A stretch of 64,000 nucleotides of DNA, from the NCBI GenBank assembly GCA_964645705.1, contig CAZYAB010000003.1:152021-216020 (forward strand), written 5' to 3'. The DNA comes from CAXGTL01 sp964645705. GTDB lineage: Archaea > Nanobdellota > Nanobdellia > Woesearchaeales > CAXGTL01. The notes below the pieces were generated by a model. That model worked only from the letters and a program-made list of their open reading frames with translations. It did not search any database and was not told the DNA's origin. Numbering within the stretch: the stretch's first letter is position 1; each line of letters opens with the position of its first letter. Position numbers and translations under genes: made by a program. Shown one piece after another: positions 25,690 through 34,048 of the stretch.

Positions 25690-26088
25690 ATGACAAAACT
25701 AAATCAAGTTTGGAAATGTGAAATTTGCGGTAATATTGTGGATATAATACATTTTGGTGCTGATTCTCTTGTTTGTTGTGGTCAGCCAATGAAATTACAA
25801 GTTGAAAAAGCAAGTGAAGAAGGCACAGAAAAACATTTACCTGTTATTGAATTTGGTGAATGTTCATGTGGTTGTTCTGGTTGTAAATCAGCAAAAATCA
25901 AAGTGGGTTCGGTTGAACATCCTATGGAAGAGAAACATTTTATTGAATGGATAGAAATTCTTTCCACCAATAAAGAAGAGCGCGCTTTTCTAAAACCAGG
26001 ACAAAAGCCAGAAGCAGAATTTTGTTGTGTTGGTGATGATGTAACTGCAAGAGCTTATTGTAATGTGCATGGTCTTTGGAAGAAATGA
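25690..26088 (+). CDS. Superoxide reductase (desulfoferrodoxin, class I) with a Cys-rich insert
   Basis: This enzyme reduces superoxide to peroxide without releasing oxygen. The N-terminal desulforedoxin domain has CEIC and VCCGQPM. The catalytic iron site has EKHLPVIE, EHPMEEKHFIEWIE and the C-terminal FCCVGDDVTARAYCNVHGLW. Between EKHLPVIE and VGSVEHPM the usual short loop is replaced by FGECSCGCSGCKSAKI, adding four cysteines in eight residues that could bind another metal. It is coupled with rubrerythrin upstream and overlaps the next gene by 4 nt. Confidence 0.92.
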   Translation: MTKLNQVWKCEICGNIVDIIHFGADSLVCCGQPMKLQVEKASEEGTEKHLPVIEFGECSCGCSGCKSAKIKVGSVEHPMEEKHFIEWIEILSTNKEERAFLKPGQKPEAEFCCVGDDVTARAYCNVHGLWKK

Positions 26089-26786
26089 ACTCAAGATCAA
26101 TTAAACCAATTTTTATTGAACTTTTTCCTGATAAAAAGTTTGATTATGATGTTAAGTTAAAATATTCTTCTAAGTTTTCTGATTATAATGCAAATATTAA
26201 ACTTTATAAAAATAATTTAATGATAAGTTTATCAAAAAAATGGAAAGGTGTTAATCAGGAAATTGTTAAAGGTTTAATTCAATCGTTGTTGATCAAGATG
26301 TTTGGCAAAAATGTTAAGTCAATGAAGAAAATTAAGAAAATTAATACCATGAATATGGATTTGTATAATAATTTTATAAAATCATTGCATTTGTCTATAC
26401 CAAAAACTAATATAGATCTTGATTTGAAAAGATCTTTTGATAGAGTTAATGATTGTTTTTTCTTTGGACAAATAGAAATTCCTAATCTTCAATGGGGTTT
26501 TTTTTCCACCAAGAAGTTTGCGACATATGATTTTCAGACCGATGCAATAACCTTTTCAAAAATTCTAAAAAATCAAAATATTGAATTAATTGATTATGTG
26601 ATGTATCATGAGTTGTTACATAAAAAGTTTAAATTTAGGTCAAAGAACAACAGAAACTTGTTTCATAGTGCTGAGTTTAAGAAAGCTGAAAAAGCTTATC
26701 CTAATTCTGATGAATTAGAAAAACAGCTTAGGAAATTGTCTTCAAAATATAAGAAAAGAAGGTTTTTCTTTGGATTATTTAGATAA
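26085..26786 (+). CDS. SprT/YgjP-like zinc metallopeptidase-fold protein
   Basis: The C-terminal half has the zinc-binding helix DYVMYHELLHKKFKF (H-E-x2-H) and a third ligand region LFHSAEFKKAEKAYP, typical of SprT/WSS1-like and YgjP-like proteins. The N-terminal 100 residues are alpha-beta and not recognised. The ATG at 26085 overlaps the superoxide reductase stop codon (ATGA), so translation is coupled to the oxygen-defence operon. Its substrate is unknown. The last residues are very basic (KYKKRRFFFGLFR). Confidence 0.72.
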   Translation: MNSRSIKPIFIELFPDKKFDYDVKLKYSSKFSDYNANIKLYKNNLMISLSKKWKGVNQEIVKGLIQSLLIKMFGKNVKSMKKIKKINTMNMDLYNNFIKSLHLSIPKTNIDLDLKRSFDRVNDCFFFGQIEIPNLQWGFFSTKKFATYDFQTDAITFSKILKNQNIELIDYVMYHELLHKKFKFRSKNNRNLFHSAEFKKAEKAYPNSDELEKQLRKLSSKYKKRRFFFGLFR

Positions 26787-26873
26787 AAGGGGTTTATTCT
26801 TGCTTTAACAAACGAAATCTTTATATATCATTCTTCTTTTTCAGATATTAGAACAAAATGGAGGGGATTTATT

Positions 26874-27083
26874 ATGGCTACTAAGAAATTATTACCTCTG
26901 GCTGCAATGGAAAAAATCCTTAAAATGGGCGGCGCAGAAAGAGTGTCTGACAAAGCAAAACTTGCATTGAAAAATTTATTAGAAGATATTGCTGAAGATA
27001 TAGCTGTTCAAGCAGTTAAACTGGCTAATCACGCAGGAAGAAAAACTGTCAAGGATAGAGACATAAAATTAGCTGCAAAGTAA
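26874..27083 (+). CDS. Archaeal histone
   Basis: This 69-residue histone-fold protein begins ATKKLLPLAAMEKILKMGGA and has SDKAKLALKNLLEDIAEDIA and HAGRKTVKDRDIKLAAK. The RKTVKDRDIKLA end is the classical DNA-binding and tetramer-interface region. A TATA box (CTTTATATATC) lies near 26819-26829 and a GGAGGGG ribosome-binding site before the ATG, so this highly expressed gene has a leader. It is followed by aIF5A and eL40 in an operon. Confidence 0.96.
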   Translation: MATKKLLPLAAMEKILKMGGAERVSDKAKLALKNLLEDIAEDIAVQAVKLANHAGRKTVKDRDIKLAAK

Positions 27084-27101
27084 TTAAAGTGAGGTGATTA
27101 C

Positions 27102-27503
27102 ATGGCTGATACAAAACCAGTTAGCGTAGGAAGTTTAAAAAAAGGAAATTATGTTGTTGTTGATGGAGCTGCATGCGTTGTTAGTGATACACAGGTTTCA
27201 AGACCTGGTAAGCATGGTCATGCAAAAGTAAGATTAACAGCAGTTGGTATAATAGATGGAAGAAAAAGACAGATAGTAATGCCTGGACATGATCATATAG
27301 ACGTTCCAATTATTGATAAAAGAACTGCCCAAGTTTTAAGTTTGCAAGGAAATGTGGCCAATATCATGGACCTTGAAACTTATGAAACATTTGATTTAAA
27401 AGTTCCCGAAGAATTAAGAGAAAAGATTGTTGAGGGTTGCAATGTTTTGTATTGGGTAATACTTGATGAAAAAGTGATGAAACAAGTGCAGGGTGTTAAG
27501 TAG
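27102..27503 (+). CDS. Translation factor aIF5A
   Basis: This factor helps ribosomes at difficult peptide bonds such as polyproline. The hypusination loop is SRPGKHGHAKVRL, with the modified lysine. The rest matches the family: MPGHDHIDVPIIDKRTAQVL and DLETYETFDLKVPEE. At 133 residues it is normal length. GGTGAT precedes the ATG. The ribosomal protein eL40 gene overlaps its neighbourhood by 11 nt spacing. Confidence 0.96.
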   Translation: MADTKPVSVGSLKKGNYVVVDGAACVVSDTQVSRPGKHGHAKVRLTAVGIIDGRKRQIVMPGHDHIDVPIIDKRTAQVLSLQGNVANIMDLETYETFDLKVPEELREKIVEGCNVLYWVILDEKVMKQVQGVK

Positions 27504-27513
27504 GTGGATTAAT

Positions 27514-27675
27514 ATGGTGAAGTTTAAAGAAGCGCAATCAAGATTGTATAAAAATATTTTTGTATGTAAAATTTGTAAGTCAAAGGTCAGAGCACCGAAT
27601 ATGAAAGTTATACAAGGAAAAGTTAAGTGTAGAAAGTGTAAAAAAAAATCTTTAAGACCTGTTAGAAAAAAATAA
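27514..27675 (+). CDS. rpl40e: Ribosomal protein eL40
   Basis: This 53-residue zinc-binding protein reads MVKFKEAQSRLYKNIFVCKI, then CKSKVRAPNMKVIQGKVKCR and KCKKKSLRPVRKK. The two Cys pairs and the SLRPVRKK end are diagnostic. The ATG at 27514 is preceded by GGTGGA. An in-frame start seven codons earlier lies inside the aIF5A stop region and is unlikely. Confidence 0.95.
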   Translation: MVKFKEAQSRLYKNIFVCKICKSKVRAPNMKVIQGKVKCRKCKKKSLRPVRKK

Positions 27676-27703
27676 ATATAAGGTAGACTAAAAAAAGAGG
27701 AAA

Positions 27704-28942
27704 ATGGCTTTTTATTTTTCATTAAATGAAATAATTTCCGCAGTAATAGTTATAAGTCTGTTACTATTGTTTGTTTTGAAAAATAAAAAAGATGTTTATT
27801 TACACAAAATATTTTTTCCTTTTCTTTATATGATTCTTTATAGGACTAAATATGGATTGAGGTTTATGAATAAGATTGGAAAAAAGTATCAATCATTAGT
27901 TAGGTTTATTGGTTTTTGTTTTATTGGTTTTGGTTTTTGGTTCATGATCTTGATAACTTACACGATTATTCGTTTGATGATTAGTTTTTTTCTCTCACCC
28001 AAAGTTGTTGATACAGGAATGGCTCTTGTATTACCTGGCATGACATTGCCTGGTTTTGGAAGATTATTCTTCTGGCATTGGATAATTGCTATATTTGTTC
28101 TGGCAATCGTGCATGAAGGTGCTCATGGAATCATGGCAAGAGCTTATAATATTAGGATTAAGTCAAGTGGTTTTGCACTTTTTTCAATCCTTGTACCTTT
28201 ATTGCCTGCTGCTTTTGTTGAACCTGATGAAAAACAATTAAAAAAACAGCCAGCACATGTTCAATATTCTGTTTATGCTGCAGGGCCCATGGTTAATATT
28301 ATAATTGCATTTTTATTACTTTTTGCTCTGCCTTGGGTTAATCCTTTGAATGTGACTGAACAAAATTTAGCACCTTTTGAAGATTATTTTTCAGATGCAA
28401 ATGGTTTTTCAATTAATACTATTCCTAATTATGCTGCTTATAATGCTTCTATACCAAACGGAGCAATAGTGCAGTCTTTAAATAATGAAAAAGTGATTGA
28501 TTTTATGGATTTTGCAAAGAAAATGCAAAGTGTTAAATCAGGTGATGAAGTTATTTTAGGAATATATCATGAGGACAAAAGCTCAGATTATTCTTTGATA
28601 ACAACTGAAAATCCTAATATTCCTGGCAAAGGATATGTGGGTGTGGTTGGTCTGTCTAATGAAAGATCTATTAAAAAAGATCGTGAGTTTGGGGCTAATA
28701 TTTATTATTGGTTCAAAGGATTCCTAATGTGGTTATACTTGTTTAATCTTGCGGTTGGTTTGTTTAATTTCTTGCCTTTGGGTATTGTTGACGGAGGCCG
28801 TATGCTGCAAATCATGCTAAAAACAGTGTTTAAAAATAAGAAAAAAGCTCAGGAATATTGGGTCTTTATTAGCTTCTTTTTGCTAGTTTTGTTATTAATA
28901 GGAATTGTTGCGCATTATTTAAAAGGATGGGGATTATTCTAA
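27704..28942 (+). CDS. Site-2 protease family (M50) membrane metalloprotease with PDZ domain
   Basis: The 412-residue protein has several membrane segments. The zinc motif is AIVHEGAHGIMAR (H-E-x2-H) near residue 137. A PDZ-like insertion covers about residues 220-320 (NGAIVQSLNNEKVIDFMDFA). The third ligand motif NFLPLGIVDGGRML lies near residue 355. S2P proteases cut membrane-bound factors within the bilayer. At the C terminus two more hydrophobic segments follow. The substrate is unknown. GGAAA just before the ATG is a weak ribosome-binding site. Confidence 0.88.
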   Translation: MAFYFSLNEIISAVIVISLLLLFVLKNKKDVYLHKIFFPFLYMILYRTKYGLRFMNKIGKKYQSLVRFIGFCFIGFGFWFMILITYTIIRLMISFFLSPKVVDTGMALVLPGMTLPGFGRLFFWHWIIAIFVLAIVHEGAHGIMARAYNIRIKSSGFALFSILVPLLPAAFVEPDEKQLKKQPAHVQYSVYAAGPMVNIIIAFLLLFALPWVNPLNVTEQNLAPFEDYFSDANGFSINTIPNYAAYNASIPNGAIVQSLNNEKVIDFMDFAKKMQSVKSGDEVILGIYHEDKSSDYSLITTENPNIPGKGYVGVVGLSNERSIKKDREFGANIYYWFKGFLMWLYLFNLAVGLFNFLPLGIVDGGRMLQIMLKTVFKNKKKAQEYWVFISFFLLVLLLIGIVAHYLKGWGLF

Positions 28943-29009
28943 ACATTATATTTAAAAACAATAAGATTTTTAAATAGAAATATAATTTCTCTTGGATAAG
29001 GGGATTAAA

Positions 29010-29720
29010 ATGGAGCCTACAATAAGCAATGTACCAAAGCATGTCGGAATTATTCTTGACGGAAATAGAAGATTTGCTAAAAGACTTATGATGAAGCCTT
29101 GGAAAGGGCATGAATGGGGTGCAAAAAAAGTTGAAAAATTGTTTGAGTGGTGTGCAGAGTTAGGTATCAAAGAATTAACATTATATGCTTTTTCATTAAA
29201 GAATTTTAACAGACCAAAAGAAGAGTTTGATTTTTTAATGAAGATATTTGAAGAAACATTTTCTAGAAATGAGTTAATTGAAAAGATTCATAAGAATAAG
29301 ATTAAAGTTAATTTTATTGGTCGTATTGATTTATTTCCACAGAATGTATATGGTAGGATGAAAGAATTAATGGAAATGTCTAAAGATTATTCTGATTTTA
29401 TTATTAATTTTGCAATGGCTTATGATGGCAGAGCAGAAGTTATTGATGCAACTAAGAAGATTGCTCAACAGATTAAGTCTGGAGAGCTTGATGTTGATCA
29501 AATAAATGAAGATGTTTTTGATAAGAACTTATACATTTCTTCTGAACCAGACCTAATAATAAGAACTTCTGGTGAAAGAAGAATCTCTGGCTTTTTGTTA
29601 TGGCAAGGTTCTTATGCAGAATACATATTTTTAGATAAGTTTTGGCCTGAGTTTGAAAAAGAAGATTTGGCCAAAGCTGTAAATGATTATTCTAATAGGG
29701 ATAGAAGGTTTGGTAAGTAA
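29010..29720 (+). CDS. uppS: cis-Prenyltransferase (undecaprenyl/polyprenyl diphosphate synthase)
   Basis: This enzyme makes long-chain polyprenyl diphosphate, the lipid carrier for glycosylation. Signatures are HVGIILDGNRRFAKR (catalytic Asp), LTLYAFSLKNFNRPKEE, and the C-terminal DLIIRTSGERRISGFLLWQ with SYAEYIFLDKFWPEF. The 236-residue length is normal. GGGGATT precedes the ATG at 29010; the TTG at 28992 is less likely. A TTTTTAAATAG box lies around 28968-28978. It could supply the carrier used for surface-protein glycosylation. Confidence 0.94.
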   Translation: MEPTISNVPKHVGIILDGNRRFAKRLMMKPWKGHEWGAKKVEKLFEWCAELGIKELTLYAFSLKNFNRPKEEFDFLMKIFEETFSRNELIEKIHKNKIKVNFIGRIDLFPQNVYGRMKELMEMSKDYSDFIINFAMAYDGRAEVIDATKKIAQQIKSGELDVDQINEDVFDKNLYISSEPDLIIRTSGERRISGFLLWQGSYAEYIFLDKFWPEFEKEDLAKAVNDYSNRDRRFGK

Positions 29721-29762
29721 TTTTAGATAGATTAATATATTATTTCTTTATTGATTGTTATT

Positions 29763-30404
29763 ATGAGTAAAATAATAGAACCAATTGATGAAGATAAGAA
29801 AAAGTGGTTAACACCTGTTAAGATAATTCTTGCTTTGTTCTTAGTATTGTTGATAGTTGTTATGGTGTTTCCTGAGTTTTCAGTTAAATTAGACCCAGAG
29901 CCAAAAGAAATTCCAACAATTGAACAAGTAGTTTCTGAAGATATTGAGATTATTGATGATCCCATGGATCCTTTGAGTTATTCAGATTTTATACATATGA
30001 TTAAACCAAATGATCCTGTAGTTAAACAAACTGCTGATAAGATTGCTTCTATTTCTTGTGAGAGTAGTAAGATCTGTAATGCAAAAGCAATGTTTTATTT
30101 TGTAAGGGATAATTTTGATTATGTTTCTGATCCAACTAGTTTTGAGTATGTAAAGAGCGCGCGTGAATCATTGGTTGTTGGTGTTGGTGATTGTGATGAT
30201 GCTTCTGTTTTATTAGCTAATTTGTTACAAGCAATTGGAGTTGAGACAAGGCTTGTATTTATTCCTAAGCATGTTTTTATTCAATTGCGGATTGAGAATT
30301 ATAAACAAGGCAGATGGTTGAGTTTGGATCCTACGTGTAAACAATGTAGGTTTGGTGAGCTGCCTTATCAAGATACTAAGGAAATATTAGGCATTATACA
30401 GTAA
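29763..30404 (+). CDS. Membrane-anchored transglutaminase-like protein
   Basis: A single membrane segment (residues about 18-38, VKIILALFLVLLIVVMVF) is followed by an extracytoplasmic domain. The transglutaminase-like core has GVGDCDDASVLLANLLQAIG with the nucleophile Cys, HVFIQLRI with the His, and WLSLDPTCK with the Asp. Such domains act as peptidases or cross-linkers. A second Cys pair (SISCESSKIC and TCKQC) could form disulfides outside the cell. The ATG at 29763 is preferred over the TTG at 29751. Confidence 0.82.
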   Translation: MSKIIEPIDEDKKKWLTPVKIILALFLVLLIVVMVFPEFSVKLDPEPKEIPTIEQVVSEDIEIIDDPMDPLSYSDFIHMIKPNDPVVKQTADKIASISCESSKICNAKAMFYFVRDNFDYVSDPTSFEYVKSARESLVVGVGDCDDASVLLANLLQAIGVETRLVFIPKHVFIQLRIENYKQGRWLSLDPTCKQCRFGELPYQDTKEILGIIQ

Positions 30405-30406
30405 CA

Positions 30407-30474
30407 TTTATAAAGGGATATTTATTCCTAAGTATATTACCCGCATACACTACGTTCAGTAGGAGGGAGTCATT
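30407..30474 (+). promoter_or_regulatory. Promoter and leader of the uL1-P0-P1 operon
   Basis: ACATTTATAAAGGG at about 30405-30418 is a TATA box giving a leader of about 35 nt. The leader holds a 4-bp hairpin (CTAC at 30450 and GTAG at 30459) abutting the GGAGGG ribosome-binding site. uL1 represses its own mRNA in some archaea; whether this hairpin is its target is not shown by sequence. Confidence 0.4.
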
Positions 30475-31131
30475 ATGGATAAAAATAAAGTATTAGAAAT
30501 AATAAAGAAAATAAAAGAAAGTTCTAAAAAAAGGAATTTTGTTCAGACATATGACTTAATTATTAATCTTAAGAATCTGGATATGAAAAAACCAGATAAT
30601 CATGTTGATTTTTTTCTTAGTTTACCATACGGCGTTGGAAAGAAAGTAAAAGTTTGCGCTTTTATTGGTCCTGAGCTTAAAGATGAAGCTTCTAAGAATT
30701 GTGATAAATTTATTTTAGTTGATGATTTTCCCAAGTTTGCAAATGATAAAAAAATGATAAAAAAATTAGCAAGAGAATTTGATTATTTTATTGCTCAGGC
30801 AAATATAATGCCAAAAGTTGCAACTACTTTTGGTAAGGTTTTGGGTGTAAGGCAAAAGATGCCAAATCCTAAGGCAGGATGTATTGTGCCGCCAAAAGCG
30901 TCTTTAAAACCTTTGATTGAAAAGTTACAAAAATTAATAAGAATTAGTGCTAAAAAACAATTGATTATCCACCTAAAGATTGGTTCTGAAAAAATGGATG
31001 ATAATCAAGTGACTGAAAATGTTATGAGTGTCTACAATACATTGTTAAGTCATTTGCCAAATGAGAGAAATAATGTTAGAAAACTGTTTTTAAAATTAAC
31101 AATGTCAGAATCTTTTGAGATAGGAAAATAA
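30475..31131 (+). CDS. rpl1: Ribosomal protein uL1
   Basis: This large-subunit protein forms the L1 stalk. It shows the archaeal pattern: an N-terminal helix, VDFFLSLPYGVGKKVKVCAF, the RNA-binding loop region VATTFGKVLGVRQKMPNPKAG and the C-terminal LTMSESFEIGK. The usual position before P0 and P1 is kept, but uL11 is not adjacent here. Confidence 0.96.
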   Translation: MDKNKVLEIIKKIKESSKKRNFVQTYDLIINLKNLDMKKPDNHVDFFLSLPYGVGKKVKVCAFIGPELKDEASKNCDKFILVDDFPKFANDKKMIKKLAREFDYFIAQANIMPKVATTFGKVLGVRQKMPNPKAGCIVPPKASLKPLIEKLQKLIRISAKKQLIIHLKIGSEKMDDNQVTENVMSVYNTLLSHLPNERNNVRKLFLKLTMSESFEIGK

Positions 31132-31132
31132 A

Positions 31133-32194
31133 ATGGCTGATAAACCTCAAGCAAAAGTTGCAGAGTATAAGAAAAGAACTGTATCAGATTTTGTTAAATT
31201 AATGACTGAATATCCTATCATAGGTGCAATTAATATGGAAAATTTACCTGCACCACAGTTACAAAAGATGAGGGAAAAACTTAGGAAAGATGTAGTAATA
31301 AGGATGACTAAACGTAGGCTGTTTAAGATAATTATTGATAAAGTCAAGGACAAGAAAAAAGGTATTGAAAAATTAGTACCTTGTTTAAAAGGAATGCCTG
31401 CTTTATTGTTTACAAAAGAGAATCCGTTTAAATTAGCAAAGATTATTAGAAAAAATAAATCTCCTGCGCCTGCAAAAGCAGGACAAATATCTCCTAAAGA
31501 TATAGTTATTAAAGCAGGGCCAACACCATTTGCACCAGGACCAGTAATTTCTGAATTAGGAGCTTTGGGATTAAAAACAGGAGTTGAAAATGGAAAAGTT
31601 GCAGTAAAAGAAGATAAAGTTGTGGTTAAAGAAGGTGAAGTAATAAAAGCAAATGTCGCTAGTATGTTGACAAGATTGGACATATTGCCTATGGAAGTAG
31701 GCCTTGATTTGGTTGCTGTTTATGAAGATGGAACCATATTTACTAAAGATGTCTTAGATGTTGATGATCAACAATTTATTGATAATATTGGTTTAGCAAG
31801 CGCAGAATCATTTAACTTAGCAATTGAAATAGGATATATTACAAAAGAAACAGTTGAAATGTTAATACCTAAAGCTCATAATGATGCTTTGGCATTAGCA
31901 AGAGCACAAGATATTTTATGCAGTGAAACAGTTGGTGAAATTTTGGGAAAAGCAGAAGCTCAGATGAATTCATTAAAGAGCGAAGTTGGTGAGTTAAAGG
32001 TTGAAGAGTCTAAGAAAGAAGAGAAAGAAGACAAGAAAGAGAAACCTAAAGAAGAAACAAAAGAAGAGAAAAAAGAAGAAGAAAAATCTAAAGAAGAAAC
32101 AAAAAAAGAGAAAAAAGAAGAAGAAAAACCTAAAGAAGAAACAAAAGAAGAGAAAAAAGAAGAGAAACCTAAAAAAGAAACAAAAGAAGAGTAA
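31133..32194 (+). CDS. rplP0: Ribosomal stalk protein P0 (uL10) with a Lys/Glu repeat tail
   Basis: P0 anchors the P1 dimers to the ribosome. The N-terminal rRNA-binding domain (MTEYPIIGAINMENLPAPQL, KNKSPAPAKAG, TPFAPGPVISELGALGL) and the helical spine that binds P1 dimers (HNDALALARAQDILCSE) are intact. The C terminus is unusual: about 70 residues of repeated EETKEEKKEEEKPK-type units, ending KKETKEE. The universal P0/P1 end peptide (LGALFG), which recruits translational GTPases, is missing from P0 but present on P1. Confidence 0.93.
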   Translation: MADKPQAKVAEYKKRTVSDFVKLMTEYPIIGAINMENLPAPQLQKMREKLRKDVVIRMTKRRLFKIIIDKVKDKKKGIEKLVPCLKGMPALLFTKENPFKLAKIIRKNKSPAPAKAGQISPKDIVIKAGPTPFAPGPVISELGALGLKTGVENGKVAVKEDKVVVKEGEVIKANVASMLTRLDILPMEVGLDLVAVYEDGTIFTKDVLDVDDQQFIDNIGLASAESFNLAIEIGYITKETVEMLIPKAHNDALALARAQDILCSETVGEILGKAEAQMNSLKSEVGELKVEESKKEEKEDKKEKPKEETKEEKKEEEKSKEETKKEKKEEEKPKEETKEEKKEEKPKKETKEE

Positions 32195-32253
32195 AATTCA
32201 TACTCAAAACATAAAAACAAATAAAATAAAATTTTATTTTTGGAGGTAAAAAA

Positions 32254-32571
32254 ATGGAATACATATATGCTGCAATGTTATTGCATAAAGCTGGACAACA
32301 AATCAAAGAAGATAATGTTAAAAAGGTTTTAGAAGCAGCAGGTGTAAAAGCTGATGATGCTAGAATCAAGGCTTTGATCGCTGCTTTAGAAGGGGTAAAT
32401 ATAGATGAAGCTATTAAAAAGGCTGCTGTTGCACCTGTAGCTGCACCTGCACCTAGTGCTGGAGGCGACGCTGGTGCTGAAAAGCCTGCTGAGAAAAAGG
32501 AAAAGCCAAAAAAAGACGATGGTAAATCAGCAGAACAAGCTGCAGCAGGTCTAGGAGCTTTATTCGGTTAA
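32254..32571 (+). CDS. rpl12: Ribosomal stalk protein P1 (archaeal L12)
   Basis: This 105-residue protein has the N-terminal dimer/P0-binding helix (EYIYAAMLLHKAGQQIKEDN), an alanine-rich hinge and the C-terminal GLGALFG that docks translation factors. TGGAGGT upstream is a strong ribosome-binding site. It closes the uL1-P0-P1 operon. T-rich DNA after the stop (32575-32605) is a likely terminator. Confidence 0.96.
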   Translation: MEYIYAAMLLHKAGQQIKEDNVKKVLEAAGVKADDARIKALIAALEGVNIDEAIKKAAVAPVAAPAPSAGGDAGAEKPAEKKEKPKKDDGKSAEQAAAGLGALFG

Positions 32572-32574
32572 ATA

Positions 32575-32605
32575 TTTACTTTTTTTATTTTTTTATTTAC
32601 TTTAT
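32575..32605 (+). terminator. Poly-T terminator after P1
   Basis: The stretch after the P1 stop codon contains two runs of seven T and is otherwise A/T. T-runs of this kind terminate archaeal RNA polymerase. Confidence 0.4.
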
Positions 32606-32608
32606 TTA

Positions 32609-33526
32609 ATGACTACTAATAGCGAGCGTGACACCATGTTAACACCAGAACAAAATAAAAGTTTACAAAAGGAATTGTCTGAGATTAAGTCTAAGGTCTC
32701 AGAACTTAAAACTAATCTTTCTGAGATTAATAATTCTAAAGAGTCTTGGTTTAAAAAGAAAGAAGGATATAATAAACAAATTTCTGAATTAATCAGGAAA
32801 ATAAGATTAAGTAGAAGTGATAGAAACAAGTTTACTGGTAAGGTGAAACAAGATAAATCAAAAAGAAGCAATATTACTAAAGCTGTTTCTGATAAGATTA
32901 CTCAAATAAAAAAACTTAACCAGGAGAAAAGAGAACTTTTAAAAAAATATAATATTAAAGGCGATCCTTTTGAGCTTAAAGAACAAATAGATAAGTTAGA
33001 AACAAAGGTTGAAACAGAAGTTTTGTCTATTGATCAGGAAAAAAAAGTTATGAAACAAATAAAAGAATTAAAAAAGAAGTTTGAAGAAGTAAAAGTGTTA
33101 GTAAAGGTTTGGGAAAGGGTCAAAGATATTTCAGAGGAATTAAAAAAATTGAAAAAAGAGAGAAGAGAGGTTCATAATAGGATCCAAGTTCAAGCAAAAC
33201 AAGGACAAAAAAAACACGAGGAAATGCTTGAATCTTCAAAAGAAATAGATGAATTAAAAGAAAAAGAAGCAAAAGCATTTGAACAATTTCTTAAGCACAA
33301 AAAAGAGTTTACAGAAATTAATGATATTTTAAAAGCTGAATTGAAAAAAGTTGCAAACATTAATTCTAAATTAAGTTCAGATAGAAGAGAGAAAAAGAAA
33401 AAAGAAAAACAAAAACAAGAAGAAATGATGAAGACAAAAGAAAAAGATGTTAAAGAAAAGATTCAAAAAAGAAAAAAATTAACAACAGAAGATTTACTAG
33501 TGTTGCAGAAGAGTGATGATGTCTAG
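32609..33526 (+). CDS. Archaeal coiled-coil protein (COG1340-like)
   Basis: Almost the whole 305-residue protein is one long coiled coil with heptads of Leu/Ile among Lys and Glu. Conserved features of the archaeal COG1340 group are SWFKKKEGYNKQISELIRKI with RLSRSDRNKFT, and the C-terminal KKLTTEDLLVLQKSD. The group is widespread in archaea, but its function is not established. Start could be 32609 or the ATG at 32636 (MLTPEQNK). It follows the stalk operon. Confidence 0.75.
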   Translation: MTTNSERDTMLTPEQNKSLQKELSEIKSKVSELKTNLSEINNSKESWFKKKEGYNKQISELIRKIRLSRSDRNKFTGKVKQDKSKRSNITKAVSDKITQIKKLNQEKRELLKKYNIKGDPFELKEQIDKLETKVETEVLSIDQEKKVMKQIKELKKKFEEVKVLVKVWERVKDISEELKKLKKERREVHNRIQVQAKQGQKKHEEMLESSKEIDELKEKEAKAFEQFLKHKKEFTEINDILKAELKKVANINSKLSSDRREKKKKEKQKQEEMMKTKEKDVKEKIQKRKKLTTEDLLVLQKSDDV

Positions 33527-33586
33527 ATAAAAAACAATATAAAAACACAATCTTTATATAATATTTCTTTATAGGGTAATAAGGTA

Positions 33587-34048
33587 ATGAAAATAATTGG
33601 TAAAAAGAGGGCAGGAGATTTGTTAAGGAAAAGGTTTCCTAAATTGAATATTGATGATTCTTTATATACTGTATTTAAAAAATTTGATAAAACAGATCTA
33701 AATATTCTTCCTGTTTTTAAAGGAAAAAAATTTGTAGGTGAGGTTCACGAGATTGATCTATTGAAGGTAATTGTGAATCCTGATAAATTATTGAGAAGGG
33801 ACATAATTCAATTTCGTTTTAGCGTGGATTTCGGTTATTTTGCAAAAAAAGCAGCAGATATTATGACTAGGCATGAGCTAAGTATAAAGGAAAAAGATTT
33901 AGTAGAGGATGCTGCTTATGTAATGTTAAAAGAGGGAGTTAGATGTATGCCCGTATTTAGAAAGAAGAAATTAATAGGTATTTTGACAGAAGTTGATCTA
34001 ATAAATAAAATTGTAAAAAAAGGTTTATTAAAAAAATGGAATTCTTAA
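33587..34048 (+). CDS. Protein with paired CBS domains
   Basis: The 153 residues consist of two CBS motifs (NILPVFKGKKFVGEVHEIDL and CMPVFRKKKLIGILTEVDLI), which bind adenine nucleotides as regulatory modules. It overlaps the next gene, a cation/proton antiporter, by 13 nt. It probably regulates that transporter; this is inference from coupling. TATA-like CTTTATATAATATT lies near 33551-33564. Confidence 0.85.
   Translation: MKIIGKKRAGDLLRKRFPKLNIDDSLYTVFKKFDKTDLNILPVFKGKKFVGEVHEIDLLKVIVNPDKLLRRDIIQFRFSVDFGYFAKKAADIMTRHELSIKEKDLVEDAAYVMLKEGVRCMPVFRKKKLIGILTEVDLINKIVKKGLLKKWNS

Noticed and set aside
32001..32249. Lys/Glu-rich + ORF overlapping the P0 tail
   Set aside because: It is the other frame of the purine-rich P0 repeat, with no start signal of its own.
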